Shown: positions 45,012 to 54,331, counted from the first letter of the stretch. The stretch is 64,000 nt of DNA from Chryseobacterium sp. MA9 (GCF_024399315.1 NZ_CP075170.1:2170001-2234000); one strand, 5' to 3'. Notes: generated by a model from the sequence alone, not told the origin. Translations and numbers: made by a program.

Positions 45012-45878
45012 TTATGGAAATGTTTTCACACTATTTTCTATGGCATACTTTGATTTGTAATATCTGAACAGAAAATCATAACAAACCATCTCATGTGCTC
45101 TATTTTTAGATTTGAACAAACGATTCATCATCATATGAATATGACTTGCCATAAGGCTATTGATATTAACATCTAAAGATTTTGAATGATGCAATGCTAA
45201 AATTTCATCGCTTAAATTTATAATTCTCTCATTTCTCTCATTAATTATTCCATAAATATTATTTGTGTTTTTACCTTCAATTGTATCTGAAATAACTTGC
45301 CTGTTGGCTCTGAATTTATCGCTCAGATTAGAATTCAAAATTTTTGTTTTTCCAAATTCTGTTTTAAAAGCAATGCTTAACTGCTCCATAAAATTCTTTT
45401 TATCAGACAATTGATACTGGAATAGATTCAAAAAGTCATCAATTGCCCTTAAACCGAATAGCCATCTTAGATTTTCGTCCTTAAAGTTTTCCAAATAATT
45501 TACAGTCATCACACTATCGAAAAAAAACAACTGCTCTGAAACTTCCATTGTTTTAAGACCATATCTTTCTATTTCTTTATTATAGGTATCCAGCTGAACC
45601 TTCCAAATAATAAATTCTTCAATTAAAGGCAATAAAATATTGTGCATTCTTGAAGTAATTTCATGGACAAGAATGGGATCAGTACATTTGAATCTTATGC
45701 GTAAGTGATATTTTGGATCATTGTACCGAATAAAAAACCATTGATCTATAACATTTTCTGCCATTAATTGATCTGCAAGAGGTTTAATCTTATCTATAAG
45801 TATTTCATCTGCAGATTTTGTCCCCATATACAACTTATAGTAAATCCAATTGCCCCCAGGTATGTTATATGCTCTCAT
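45012..45878 (-). CDS. Thiopeptide-type/LanB C-terminal elimination domain protein
   Basis: A 288-residue stand-alone SpaB_C domain. It starts GNWIYYKLYMGTKSADEILIDKI and carries QWFFIRYNDPKYHLRIRFKC, the hallmark motif of the elimination domain of LanB-type dehydratases. In one-piece LanB this part removes glutamate from glutamylated Ser/Thr to give dehydro residues. Here it is a separate protein encoded 16 bp after the glutamylation domain, so the dehydratase is split. Confidence 0.88.
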   Translation of the reverse strand: MRAYNIPGGNWIYYKLYMGTKSADEILIDKIKPLADQLMAENVIDQWFFIRYNDPKYHLRIRFKCTDPILVHEITSRMHNILLPLIEEFIIWKVQLDTYNKEIERYGLKTMEVSEQLFFFDSVMTVNYLENFKDENLRWLFGLRAIDDFLNLFQYQLSDKKNFMEQLSIAFKTEFGKTKILNSNLSDKFRANRQVISDTIEGKNTNNIYGIINERNERIINLSDEILALHHSKSLDVNINSLMASHIHMMMNRLFKSKNRAHEMVCYDFLFRYYKSKYAIENSVKTFP

Positions 45879-45894
45879 ATTGTTGTATACACTA

Positions 45895-48123
45895 TTAATT
45901 TTTGTAAAATGACATTATAATTTCATTGGAAAAGTTATGCCCAAAAGAATCTTTGACTACTTGTTTGTCTTGATTAAAAATAAATTCAGTCAACTTAAAA
46001 TTTGGTCTGGTTTTGACCGTTTCAATAAACATCTCCACAGAGGTCAGGTTGTTTAAATTGATAAGCAACTCATTATCACCCTCACTTAGAAGAATTAAAT
46101 CAGGAAGAGAAAATTGCTGTTTGAAATTTTCCACCTTTTTTTGCAGATCATTTTGCTTTTTCCCCTCAATTAAAGATTTTATATCATCAATACTGAAATT
46201 CCACGAAGCATAGGAAAGAATGATATTTTTATATTCTATTCTGGGAATAAATTTATATAAGTGATCAAAATTACTTACATCGATATATAATGCAGAATAA
46301 TTATTCAATTGCATATCACTTAAAAAATGATAGATTGGAAGAGTATTACTGTTGGAATAATTATGGGCATTCGTTAATCTTGGCAATATCTCTTTATTAT
46401 GAGCTTTGGATCGCAAAACAATTTTATTATTTCTCACAGACACCATGATATCGTCTAAACTTATCTGCTTGTCCAAAGGTTTGTTAGAACGAGCCAAATA
46501 TGGAATTTCAAAATCTCTAAAATCTGGTCTGGATAAGATGTTTCCAACTCTTGCTTCCGGAAGGTGAACTATTTCTGCAATAATTTTTTCCGAGTTATAA
46601 TCTGTTTCAAAGTGAATGATCTCGTTGACCAATTCATTTATATTTTCATCACTGTGGCAAAATCTTGCTAATAAATTGGCTCCGCTTCCACCTCCACCTC
46701 CTGAGAATTTTATCTTAGAAATATTGTTTTCTTCAACAATTTCAATCATTAGAGATATTGTTTCAGGTAAATCTTCATACGTAACTTCCGGCAGAAAGGA
46801 AAAATCCTTATCTTCTAATGTTATTATTAAAAGATTTTTTTGGATAGCACTTATTATCTTCTTCTGAATGACATCATCTATTACTGTCCACTTTATTTCT
46901 TTTGGATCCTTTATATCCTTGTCCGGCTGCAGGATCAATAAATCATCAATTAAAGGATTGTCATCATTGGATTGTGTATTAAGGCCATACCCGATACCTA
47001 TTTCCGGATCTAAAACTTTAGAGATGGGCATTTCATGGTCTTCATATCTTTCATAAAAGCCTTCTTTAAATTGATCTAAATAATTTTTAGCCTTATTTTT
47101 TCTTAACCGATTCACGAATCTGATAGCCTGTTCAATATCTTTTAAAATTTTTTTATCAATAGAATTATGTTGGGTTGAAAGCACTAAATCGCATTGAAAA
47201 AGGTATTTAAGATCAAAAGGAATTTCTTTTTCCCCAATCTTATTACTTATATCAATATATTTTTTTAATGAGTTTCCAATTACCTGGTCTATACTCTCCA
47301 ATTCTTTCTCAATTGAATCTATAAATGTGAGATATTCATTCTGAGATTTAAATCTTTCTTTTAATACATTAGTGAGCTGATTAATATATTCAAGTCCGCA
47401 TACGGACGGTTCAATTTCACTAACAAGAATTTGGTTTTCAATTAATTCTTCTACAAAATCCTTTGCTTCTTCATAGTCGATATCTTCCTCAACCAGATTT
47501 TCAATAATCTCACTAATATATAATCCCTTTTTAGAAATAGTTATAATTTCCTCTAGATATTCTGAAAAATCAACAGCTACAATGTCATAATGTCTGATAT
47601 TGTCTTTATAAAAGTATTCAATATATCTTAACTTGCCTCCAATTCTGTAAATACTGGAATTAGGGTAGAATTTCAAGCAATCTCTTATTTTATTGATATC
47701 TAACAACTTATCAGATAAAGCAACTGCATAATTCATATCCAGTCTGGTATGGCGTTTATGGTTTGTTGGGCCATCAAGTATTATTTGGGTTTGGTCAGAA
47801 AAACTTCCAACGGAACAGCCTGCAAATAATCCATACGGAGTACATCTGGAAGACATTCTTGAAAGATATTTTAAAACGCTGTGTTTTAATTTTATTTTTT
47901 TCTCAGCATCAGTAATTTCACCACTCATCCATCTGTCAATTTGAGAAGAAAGAGAAGGAGATGCTAAAAATATGGCCTCACGAATCGTTTCATTTTTACA
48001 AGTATCAATCAATTGTTGATCGGATATGATTTCTGCAGATGTTAGATTTTTAAAAAAATCTAATGATAAAAGAGGTGTTCTTAATACGAACTTTTCAAAA
48101 GGAAGATATTTTGACTTTTTCAT
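45895..48123 (-). CDS. Lantibiotic dehydratase, glutamylation domain (split LanB)
   Basis: 742 residues from ATG 48123. The motif SRMSSRCTPYGLFAGCSVG and the Gly-rich FSGGGGGSGANLLARF... region fit the N-terminal glutamyl-transferring part of LanB, which uses glutamyl-tRNA. The usual full LanB is near 1000 residues, and the missing C-terminal part is the next gene. It dehydrates Ser/Thr of the precursor peptides in the cytoplasm. A TTG two codons up (48129) is a weaker start. Confidence 0.9.
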   Translation of the reverse strand: MKKSKYLPFEKFVLRTPLLSLDFFKNLTSAEIISDQQLIDTCKNETIREAIFLASPSLSSQIDRWMSGEITDAEKKIKLKHSVLKYLSRMSSRCTPYGLFAGCSVGSFSDQTQIILDGPTNHKRHTRLDMNYAVALSDKLLDINKIRDCLKFYPNSSIYRIGGKLRYIEYFYKDNIRHYDIVAVDFSEYLEEIITISKKGLYISEIIENLVEEDIDYEEAKDFVEELIENQILVSEIEPSVCGLEYINQLTNVLKERFKSQNEYLTFIDSIEKELESIDQVIGNSLKKYIDISNKIGEKEIPFDLKYLFQCDLVLSTQHNSIDKKILKDIEQAIRFVNRLRKNKAKNYLDQFKEGFYERYEDHEMPISKVLDPEIGIGYGLNTQSNDDNPLIDDLLILQPDKDIKDPKEIKWTVIDDVIQKKIISAIQKNLLIITLEDKDFSFLPEVTYEDLPETISLMIEIVEENNISKIKFSGGGGGSGANLLARFCHSDENINELVNEIIHFETDYNSEKIIAEIVHLPEARVGNILSRPDFRDFEIPYLARSNKPLDKQISLDDIMVSVRNNKIVLRSKAHNKEILPRLTNAHNYSNSNTLPIYHFLSDMQLNNYSALYIDVSNFDHLYKFIPRIEYKNIILSYASWNFSIDDIKSLIEGKKQNDLQKKVENFKQQFSLPDLILLSEGDNELLINLNNLTSVEMFIETVKTRPNFKLTEFIFNQDKQVVKDSFGHNFSNEIIMSFYKN

Positions 48124-48138
48124 AATCAATGTTAACTT

Positions 48139-49383
48139 TTATTCTAATAGGAAAATGGAATCCCATTGTATTGAAGAACTGTTGTTTAATAAGCTATCGG
48201 CAAAAAAGACTCCTATTCCTGCTATTCCATCTAAAAGTCCTAAAGCAGGTTGCTTATCACCTGTACCTGTATTCTTTAAATAACCAGCCAGCCCTTTCTC
48301 TTCAGTAGAAAGAGACAAAGTGAGTTGAGTAAATTTTTTATATAATTCCAAAAATCTGCTATCTTCAGTTATTAAGTGCCATTTTTTATGATAATAAGCT
48401 ACGGAAATGGTTCCGTGACAAAATCCCGGATCACAACTTTCTTCATGTAATAACGCTGTCCCAAGCGAATCTCTCTTCAATGTGGATAAAGCTATTTCCT
48501 TAGAAATATTAATTAAACTTTCATCATTTAATGTCTTTCCGGCTTTATAAAGTCCATAAGAGACTGATTGATCTCCATAGCACCAGCCTAAATGAATATT
48601 GTAAAGTGCCGTTTTTTTGTTCACCGCTATGCTGGGAAATAAGCAAAATCCGTCTTCCTGTTCATTTTTAAACAATAAAACTGTCTTTACACTGCTTTCT
48701 AAAGCGTGCTTTACTTTCTTGTTATCGGGGAAAACTTCTAAAAACTTTGAAAATAATAAAATAAATGAAATATGTCCGTGTGCAAGGCCAAGATTTGTTT
48801 TGTGCAAATCTGTTGAAGCTTGCTCAATATCTTTAACTTCTAATGCTTTTCTATAATCCCGTTCTACTATTTCTGATAGTTTTTCAAATAAGATTATAAT
48901 TTTTTCTGAATAGATTTCTTTCTTTTCTCTGGAAAGAAAATAATGGGCAAGACCGGAAACTCCATGAAGAAAATCTACCTGCTCCATGATGTAGTCACTT
49001 TCGATATTATCTATGTAGGAGAGAAAATGATCAACAGTATCTAATAATATTTCATCGAATGTTTCAAGAGCTTCGGAAAAATCAATATTGATATCTCCAG
49101 ACTTTTCTAAAAAATTCAACATATATGCTATTCCTGCAAGTCCCAAGCAATAAGTTTTAGGAATGGTCTCTTCACCTTCATTTAGTTTTTCAAAAATAAC
49201 ATTAAGTACCTCTTCTATTTTAGTCAAATATTTTGGGTCGTTAGTATGTTTATATAACACATAATAGAAGATAGGAATACCACTAATTCCTGTAAGTAAA
49301 GAAAGATCTGAAATATAAGGTTCTTTATGCCAGTTTTGGTTTATTACACTTTCTATCTCTAATAATTTATTCTCTATAATCAT
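48139..49383 (-). CDS. Lanthionine synthetase LanC
   Basis: A 414-residue cyclase that joins Cys thiols to dehydro residues, making lanthionine rings. The zinc ligands are seen as WCYGD (LGWCYGDQSVSYGL) and FCHG (DPGFCHGTISVAYY), and the toroid motifs LHGVSGLAHY, NLGLAHGHISF and LLDGIAGIGVFF are present. I chose ATG 49383 because the TTG at 49401 lies within a hairpin. It stops 15 bp before lanB. The class I nature of the cluster follows from separate LanB and LanC. Confidence 0.92.
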   Translation of the reverse strand: MIIENKLLEIESVINQNWHKEPYISDLSLLTGISGIPIFYYVLYKHTNDPKYLTKIEEVLNVIFEKLNEGEETIPKTYCLGLAGIAYMLNFLEKSGDINIDFSEALETFDEILLDTVDHFLSYIDNIESDYIMEQVDFLHGVSGLAHYFLSREKKEIYSEKIIILFEKLSEIVERDYRKALEVKDIEQASTDLHKTNLGLAHGHISFILLFSKFLEVFPDNKKVKHALESSVKTVLLFKNEQEDGFCLFPSIAVNKKTALYNIHLGWCYGDQSVSYGLYKAGKTLNDESLINISKEIALSTLKRDSLGTALLHEESCDPGFCHGTISVAYYHKKWHLITEDSRFLELYKKFTQLTLSLSTEEKGLAGYLKNTGTGDKQPALGLLDGIAGIGVFFADSLLNNSSSIQWDSIFLLE

Positions 49384-49397
49384 TACGCTTTTATAAT

Positions 49398-49425
49398 ACA
49401 AGCTCTATAAAATTATAGAGCTTGT
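49398..49425 (-). promoter_or_regulatory. Attenuator-like hairpin between precursors and lanC
   Basis: ACAAGCTCTATAA and TTATAGAGCTTGT are perfect complements, separated by two bases. The hairpin lies between the last precursor stop (49450) and the lanC ATG (49383). Such hairpins lower read-through so that precursors exceed enzymes. Confidence 0.7.
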
Positions 49426-49449
49426 TGGTTAATAGTTTTTATCCCGTGT

Positions 49450-49635
49450 TTAGTTTGCAGGCTCTATACAGTTGTTAGTTTTTGAAGGTCCATCACCTCC
49501 ATTAGTACACCAACAACAAGTAAAATCATTCCAAGAGCTGCTTGCAGAAGCTTTACCTCCGTTAATAGAAGCAGACTGTTCTTTTGTTAATTTTACAACT
49601 CTCTCTTTGTTTAATGATAATTTTTTTTGTTTCAT
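49450..49635 (-). CDS. Class I lanthipeptide precursor 1
   Basis: 61 residues. The leader MKQKKLSLNKERVVKLTKEQSASINGG ends in Gly26-Gly27. It has the L-x-L-N-K-x-x-I/V-x-x-L pattern of Bacteroidota LanA leaders. The core (28-61) has Cys40, 41, 43 and 56 with many Ser/Thr (KASASSSWNDFTCCWCTNGG). Shared with precursor 2 is FTC-x2-C-T-x-GGDG...N-x-C. Up to four rings are possible. The next gene up is precursor 2, 39 bp away. Confidence 0.87.
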   Translation of the reverse strand: MKQKKLSLNKERVVKLTKEQSASINGGKASASSSWNDFTCCWCTNGGDGPSKTNNCIEPAN

Positions 49636-49674
49636 GATAAAAAATTTAATAGTTCTAGTTTTTAAATTCTATAA

Positions 49675-49869
49675 TTAGCTACAAGCAAAGCATTCAGATA
49701 CAGCACAAGTATTCCAAGAATCTTTTGTACCATCACCTCCAGTACAAAGTCCACAAGTAAAATTATGTCTTGTACTTACTGCTAGTTCCTTCCCACCTTT
49801 TATACTGGAAGATTGAAGATCTGTCAATTTGCTAACTTTCTCTTTGTTTAATTTTAATTTTTGTTTCAT
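49675..49869 (-). CDS. Class I lanthipeptide precursor 2
   Basis: 64 residues. The leader MKQKLKLNKEKVSKLTDLQSSSIKGG ends in Gly25-Gly26. The core has Cys39, 42, 55, 60 and 63 with Ser/Thr at S32, T33, T38, T43, S51, T54, S58 and S64. It shares NFTC-x2-CT-x-GDG...NTC with precursor 1 and adds a C-terminal Cys-rich end, ECFACS. The two cores may work as a pair, as in two-component lantibiotics. Confidence 0.87.
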   Translation of the reverse strand: MKQKLKLNKEKVSKLTDLQSSSIKGGKELAVSTRHNFTCGLCTGGDGTKDSWNTCAVSECFACS

Positions 49870-49939
49870 AATGTGAAAATTTAATTGTTAATTTTAATAA
49901 TTAAAGTCGACTTTATATAGTTATTTGATCCGGATAAAT

Positions 49940-50779
49940 TTAATTAGGATATACAATTACTCGATTGAGCTCAACAGGGTTATTGTATTTCTTTATATTT
50001 CTTCGTAAAGATTCATTGATTTCCCTCATATTTACAGCATTGACTTTTGTACCATCATTCAAAAAGAATTCTTCATTTTTAGAATCACCAACACTATTTT
50101 GAATAAAATTTACCGGGGATTCATAAAATTTGATCTTTGTACTTTTGTATTTCTCCCATTCAACAGCAACTGCCTGTTGCTTGGATATTTCTATAAATTG
50201 ATTTTCTTTTTTTCCATTGTATTTTTCAGACTTTACCAATTCAAATCTATAATTCCCCTTATCATCATGGAGCTCCACAATTAAACCAGGTAATCCATGA
50301 AATTTATATGGACCTTCCTGAAAAGGGATTTCTGTCGTAAACCAAGCTGTCCAGGTTCTCCCTCCCCAATTAGTTATGGCCTTTTGCAAAAGCAATTCTT
50401 TTATTTTCTTTTTTTCAGCAGTCAATTTCCAGTTTTGGAAATCTTTTGTTTGTAATTTTAGAATCGTATTTTCCAATAAGTCATATTCATCATAATTATT
50501 GTCTCCAATTCTATGGGTGATAATGGTTGAAGTATTTAACTTCATATTTTTTGGAAAAGGGATATTATTGTTGATTAAAGAGTCTGCAATAAAAAAGTCT
50601 CTTGTATAATACAGCACTTCACTTTTATTAATGTCTAAAAGATAATTCTCTTTTGTGGTAAGATTTGAAGTTGAGTCCTTTTTGTATTCAACATCATATA
50701 CAAACCTTTGTGTTTGAGAATTGGCGAAAAAAAATGATAATAACATTAATAAAAAACTATTCCTGATATGATTTTTCAT
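49940..50779 (-). CDS. GLPGLI family protein in the lanthipeptide operon
   Basis: 279 residues with a signal peptide (MKNHIRNSFLLMLLSFFFANSQ) and GPYKFHGLPGLIVELHDDKGNYRFELVKS. It resembles the GLPGLI protein at 20854-21720. Function is unknown; the protein is predicted periplasmic. It overlaps the carboxypeptidase-regulatory-like gene by 23 bp and lies 70 bp before the first precursor gene. Possible roles are envelope immunity, ligand sensing or export support. Confidence 0.85.
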   Translation of the reverse strand: MKNHIRNSFLLMLLSFFFANSQTQRFVYDVEYKKDSTSNLTTKENYLLDINKSEVLYYTRDFFIADSLINNNIPFPKNMKLNTSTIITHRIGDNNYDEYDLLENTILKLQTKDFQNWKLTAEKKKIKELLLQKAITNWGGRTWTAWFTTEIPFQEGPYKFHGLPGLIVELHDDKGNYRFELVKSEKYNGKKENQFIEISKQQAVAVEWEKYKSTKIKFYESPVNFIQNSVGDSKNEEFFLNDGTKVNAVNMREINESLRRNIKKYNNPVELNRVIVYPN

Positions 50780-51932
50780 TTATAAATTTTTGTTCTTCTT
50801 CTGATAATAAAATGCTGTTGTTTTGCTTTTCCAGCTTAGGAATGTTCTCCCATATTCTTTTAGTTAAGTCAATCTTTTTCTCAAGACCGGTTGTTTCTGT
50901 CTGAGTAAACTTTTGAAAGATTATTTCTCTGCTAAAGCTATTTTTTTGCTTCTTTCCATCATATGTACAATAACTAAAACCTTTGGTTCCTGAAATAGAA
51001 GGAACATACTTGCCGTTTATTTTGTAAAAATCATAGTAGGTAACACCGTTTCCGACTTTGAATTCGTACTCTAATCCATTTTTAGTTTTTACTTTATAAG
51101 ATGGATACTTGCTTTGATCATATTGCAGCTCATAATGAATAATGGTTTTATCCATTTTTTGATACACAATTGTTCCTGTCACCTCTATTTCCGGGTTACT
51201 TATTTTATATACAATAGTCTGTTCATCATTAGAATCATCAACAATTCTGCCTGAAAACTTTGCATCTTTTGTCTTGAAATAATAATTAACCCGGGCTAGT
51301 TCGTAGTTGAAAAAAATATTCCCAACAAAATCTTTGGACTGATTCAAAGATTGTCCTTTGCAAAAATCATTTTCGGAAATAGTGGATTTGAAATATTTTA
51401 CAGAATCTATTTCCATTTGGATGAAATTATCAAACCTTTTATTGAATGCGTCCTTATAATTGTAGGTATTGGATTCCATCCAAAGTTTACCATTGGTTAT
51501 CAGAAGGAAGCTTAAATTATCATCATCGCTGTTTTTTTGTCTGTAAAGCACATCATATAGAGAGCGCTGATCATAATATCGTTTCTCATAATTTTTTAAA
51601 ACATCTGAAAAGATCTTCTTGATATCAATATTGATTATTTTAACCTCTTCAATATCTTTATATAATGGTTTTAATTTTATAGTTGAATTATAATTGGCCA
51701 ATTTTTCCGTTTGATAACCTGAGGCTGAAACCTCCAGATTGTTTGAATTTTCAGGCAGCAAAATGAAACCATCATCATTGCTATATAACACCGTGTTTGA
51801 TAAAATAATCCTTGCGTGTGGAACTGGATTTCCGCTTTCTGAATCTACAATTTTTAACTTCAAAGATTGTGCATGAAAAAATCCTAAAATTAAAAAGAGA
51901 AGAAGGATAGTGTAGAATTTTGCTTGTGTCAT
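50757..51932 (-). CDS. Carboxypeptidase regulatory-like domain protein (lanthipeptide operon leader gene)
   Basis: 391 residues. The signal peptide ends FFHAQ. A CarboxypepD_reg-like beta-sandwich (LKLKIVDSESGNPVPHARIILSN, about 24-100) is followed by a long beta-rich region (YYFKTKDAKFSGRIVDDSNDEQTIVYKIS...). The function is unknown; similar proteins are common in Bacteroidota near GLPGLI genes. I start at ATG 51932. The longer frame begins with a TTG (51953) lying in the -7 box. It is the first gene of the operon. Confidence 0.78.
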   Translation of the reverse strand: MTQAKFYTILLLFLILGFFHAQSLKLKIVDSESGNPVPHARIILSNTVLYSNDDGFILLPENSNNLEVSASGYQTEKLANYNSTIKLKPLYKDIEEVKIINIDIKKIFSDVLKNYEKRYYDQRSLYDVLYRQKNSDDDNLSFLLITNGKLWMESNTYNYKDAFNKRFDNFIQMEIDSVKYFKSTISENDFCKGQSLNQSKDFVGNIFFNYELARVNYYFKTKDAKFSGRIVDDSNDEQTIVYKISNPEIEVTGTIVYQKMDKTIIHYELQYDQSKYPSYKVKTKNGLEYEFKVGNGVTYYDFYKINGKYVPSISGTKGFSYCTYDGKKQKNSFSREIIFQKFTQTETTGLEKKIDLTKRIWENIPKLEKQNNSILLSEEEQKFINEKSYQE

Positions 51933-51950
51933 GTTTACTCGTTTCGATTG

Positions 51951-51958
51951 CAAACATA
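51951..51958 (-). promoter_or_regulatory. Lanthipeptide operon promoter, -7 box
   Basis: TATGTTTG on the minus strand is a perfect TAnnTTTG box. A TTTG at 51977-51980 serves as -33 with an 18-bp spacer. The ATG follows after 18 bp. Confidence 0.7.
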
Positions 51959-51990
51959 CACAGTTATAATCAGGAACAAAAAAACTTAAA

Positions 51991-52031
51991 TATAGATTTA
52001 TAAATTTATAGATTTGATATATAAATCTATA
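51991..52031. promoter_or_regulatory. Candidate operator: 21-bp near-palindrome plus overlapping inverted repeat
   Basis: The site 51991-52011 (T followed by ATAGATTTATAAATTTATAG) is identical to 54075-54095. It lies 32 bp upstream of the -7 box of the operon. A second inverted repeat, TATAGATTT and AAATCTATA with a 7-nt loop (52007-52031), overlaps it. It is the best candidate binding site for the regulator encoded between the two sites. Confidence 0.65.
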
Positions 52032-52182
52032 CCTTACAATGGCTATAATTCATTAAAATCAGCTAACAAAAAATTAATCATTATATTGATTTTCAATTAG
52101 ATAAAATAAAAAAACACATGATATCAACAAAAGAATATCATTTACAAGAAAAAAGAAACTTTTAAAAGATAAAAATGATGAG

Positions 52183-53907
52183 TTATTCCTGAGATTGATC
52201 AATTTCTTTGATATAAGTCCTCAAAATGGTTCCTGTTTTTTTTCGGAAAGCGGAAGCAAAAGCCTGCTCATTATTGTAACCTAATTCTTCGGCAACAACA
52301 GTTAACTTATAAGAACGGAATTTTTTATCCTGTACTAATCTGTTCAAAGCATAGTCTATTCGAAGATCATTAAGATAAGAAGCAAAGTTCTTTTCTTTAT
52401 AAGTATTCACCACATCGGATAAGTATGCAGAATTTGTTTTAAAATCTTTTGCAAGACTGCTTAAAGTAATTCCTTTTTGTAAAAATAATTCGTTGTTCTC
52501 AAATCGTTCTAATTCCTTCAGAATCTTTTGTACAGTATTCTCTGATATATTTCTAATAACAGATTTCTCAATTTTTGAAGCGGTCTCAATTTTAGAAGGA
52601 ATAAAATCTTTCCTTTCTTCTTTTTCCTCTATTTCTGATTTCTTTTCATTAATAGATTTTATTAAATCCTGCGCTATTTTTCGATATTTCTTTTCTGATT
52701 TTTTAGATTTATAAAAGAAAAAGCCTACAGCAATGAGAGCCAATAGTAAAATGCCTAAACCGGAAAACAAAAAATATTTCTTTTTTTCTAAATCATTGAT
52801 AATATTTTCTTTTTCTTTTAAGAGTTTGGGGGCATCGTATTTTCTTGGCAGTTCTCGCGATACGTATTTAAACTGAGAATCAAGAATCTTATCAACGGTC
52901 AGGAATCTTTCAATATAATAAAGTTGTTTTTCCTTGTCTTTTTTCTCTTTGTAATAATCTACAAGATAAGTGTAAACATCACGAAGCTCAGGAAAAGTAT
53001 TATTTGTTTTTTGAATAATAGAATCAATTTTAACGAAATTTTCTACAGCTTCATCTTTTTTATTTGATTTTAAATATGATTCTCCTAAATACAACATGGT
53101 ATAATTAGCATCAAAATCAAGATTATTCTTTAAAAAATATTTTTTACAGATTTCTAAGTTTGATATAGCATTGTGGTAATTTTTAGTTTCAAAATTATAT
53201 CTGCCCAACAAGATTAAATACTTGTTATATCTTATTTCTGCCTTATTTTTTGATGCATCATTTAGTCCATCTTTTATGAGTTTTAATGCTTTATCATACT
53301 CATAAATGTCAATATATGCATCTGCCAAACTTATTTGAATGTGTTCAATATCTTGGGGAGTTAAAAATTCAGGATGTCCGTAATAGTATTCCAGAACCTT
53401 TACGGTCTCTTTATGTTTTCCAATATATCCATTGAGATAAGCAATTTGAAGATCAGCGATAGCAATCTGTCGTTTGTTGTTATTTTCCTTGGCATGGCTT
53501 AACGCGATTACAAAATTATCCAACGCTAATTTTTCGTTATCATAATCAAAATACAGTTTGCCTCTTAGCAGATAGATACGGGCAGGATATCTATTATCAT
53601 GCAGTTTATTACTAATGGATTCTAAACTATCTATGTATTTTAGGGAGGCGGCTAAGTTCTGATTATACTGCATGAATACATACCCTTCAGCAATATTATT
53701 GATGATCATTTCTTTCTTGGCCTTTTTCAAGTAGTATTCAGCAATTATTTTAGATTCTTTAATTTTGTTATTATCCTTGTAATTGTAGAATTTTTCTTCT
53801 AATTCTAAATAGTCATATTTAGACAAAGTATCAATTAAAACTTTATTTTGAGAATAATATTGGTTATATGCTAATAAAAGAAAGAAAAAATATTTTAGGC
53901 TTTTCAT
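52183..53907 (-). CDS. TPR/AraC membrane-anchored transcriptional regulator
   Basis: 574 residues. A signal peptide (MKSLKYFFFLLLAYNQYYSQ) is followed by TPR-like helical repeats (about 30-360, YLLRGKLYFDYDNEKLALDNF), one membrane helix (FLFSGLGILLLALIAVGFFFY, about 377-397), a linker with coiled coil and a C-terminal AraC helix-turn-helix (about 465-570, ITLSSLAKDFKTNSAYLSDVVN; LTVVAEELGYNNEQAFASAFRKKTGT). This layout senses a signal in the periplasm and binds DNA on the inside. It lies between the two candidate operators, so it likely controls the lanthipeptide locus. Confidence 0.87.
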   Translation of the reverse strand: MKSLKYFFFLLLAYNQYYSQNKVLIDTLSKYDYLELEEKFYNYKDNNKIKESKIIAEYYLKKAKKEMIINNIAEGYVFMQYNQNLAASLKYIDSLESISNKLHDNRYPARIYLLRGKLYFDYDNEKLALDNFVIALSHAKENNNKRQIAIADLQIAYLNGYIGKHKETVKVLEYYYGHPEFLTPQDIEHIQISLADAYIDIYEYDKALKLIKDGLNDASKNKAEIRYNKYLILLGRYNFETKNYHNAISNLEICKKYFLKNNLDFDANYTMLYLGESYLKSNKKDEAVENFVKIDSIIQKTNNTFPELRDVYTYLVDYYKEKKDKEKQLYYIERFLTVDKILDSQFKYVSRELPRKYDAPKLLKEKENIINDLEKKKYFLFSGLGILLLALIAVGFFFYKSKKSEKKYRKIAQDLIKSINEKKSEIEEKEERKDFIPSKIETASKIEKSVIRNISENTVQKILKELERFENNELFLQKGITLSSLAKDFKTNSAYLSDVVNTYKEKNFASYLNDLRIDYALNRLVQDKKFRSYKLTVVAEELGYNNEQAFASAFRKKTGTILRTYIKEIDQSQE

Positions 53908-54074
53908 AAACTAAAGTATGCGGTACAAAAATATCCATTTTATTGATCACAAGTAATATAATAAAAACTAATTTTACTATTATAAGTGAAATTTATTTTT
54001 TAATGCTATAATTAAAGTTATCATTCCAAAAAAAAAATCAATTTACAATACTCAAATCTTTATCAATAAAAAAC

Positions 54075-54095
54075 TATAGATTTATAAATTTATAG
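54075..54095. promoter_or_regulatory. Candidate operator upstream of precursor 3
   Basis: Identical over 21 bp to 51991-52011. With C at 54074 it forms a 22-bp palindrome with one mismatched pair. The -7-like TTTATTTG at 54128-54135 follows after exactly 32 bp. Confidence 0.65.
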
Positions 54096-54127
54096 TTCTA
54101 GTTCCAGCAGGATTCGAAAAATATCAT

Positions 54128-54135
54128 TTTATTTG
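54128..54135 (+). promoter_or_regulatory. Precursor 3 promoter -7-like box
   Basis: TTTATTTG differs from TAnnTTTG by one base. The ATG is 28 bp downstream. Confidence 0.45.
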
Positions 54136-54163
54136 CAGAATTAAATAAGTTAAAAATTTCAAA

Positions 54164-54331
54164 ATGAAGAAGAACATTAATGAGAAAAAGCTTTCGCTTA
54201 ACAAAGTAAAAATCTCAAAAATTATCAATTTAAATTCTATCAAAGGAGGAAAAGGTTTAGAAGAAAAGATTAGGACTTGTGCTTTTCCAGATAATGCTAG
54301 TAAGGATCCACAGCAGCCAATCAAAATTTAA
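54164..54331 (+). CDS. Third, divergent lanthipeptide-type precursor
   Basis: 55 residues. The leader MKKNINEKKLSLNKVKISKIINLNSIKGG has the same LSLNK...I-x-GG pattern as precursors 1 and 2, with Gly28-Gly29. The core (30-55), KGLEEKIRTCAFPDNASKDP and so on, has a single Cys39, next to Thr38, and one Ser46. It is thus a poor substrate for usual rings. It lies opposite to the main operon, next to the regulator and before the prolyl oligopeptidase. It could be a signal peptide, a decayed lanthipeptide or a one-ring product. Confidence 0.7.
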   Translation: MKKNINEKKLSLNKVKISKIINLNSIKGGKGLEEKIRTCAFPDNASKDPQQPIKI

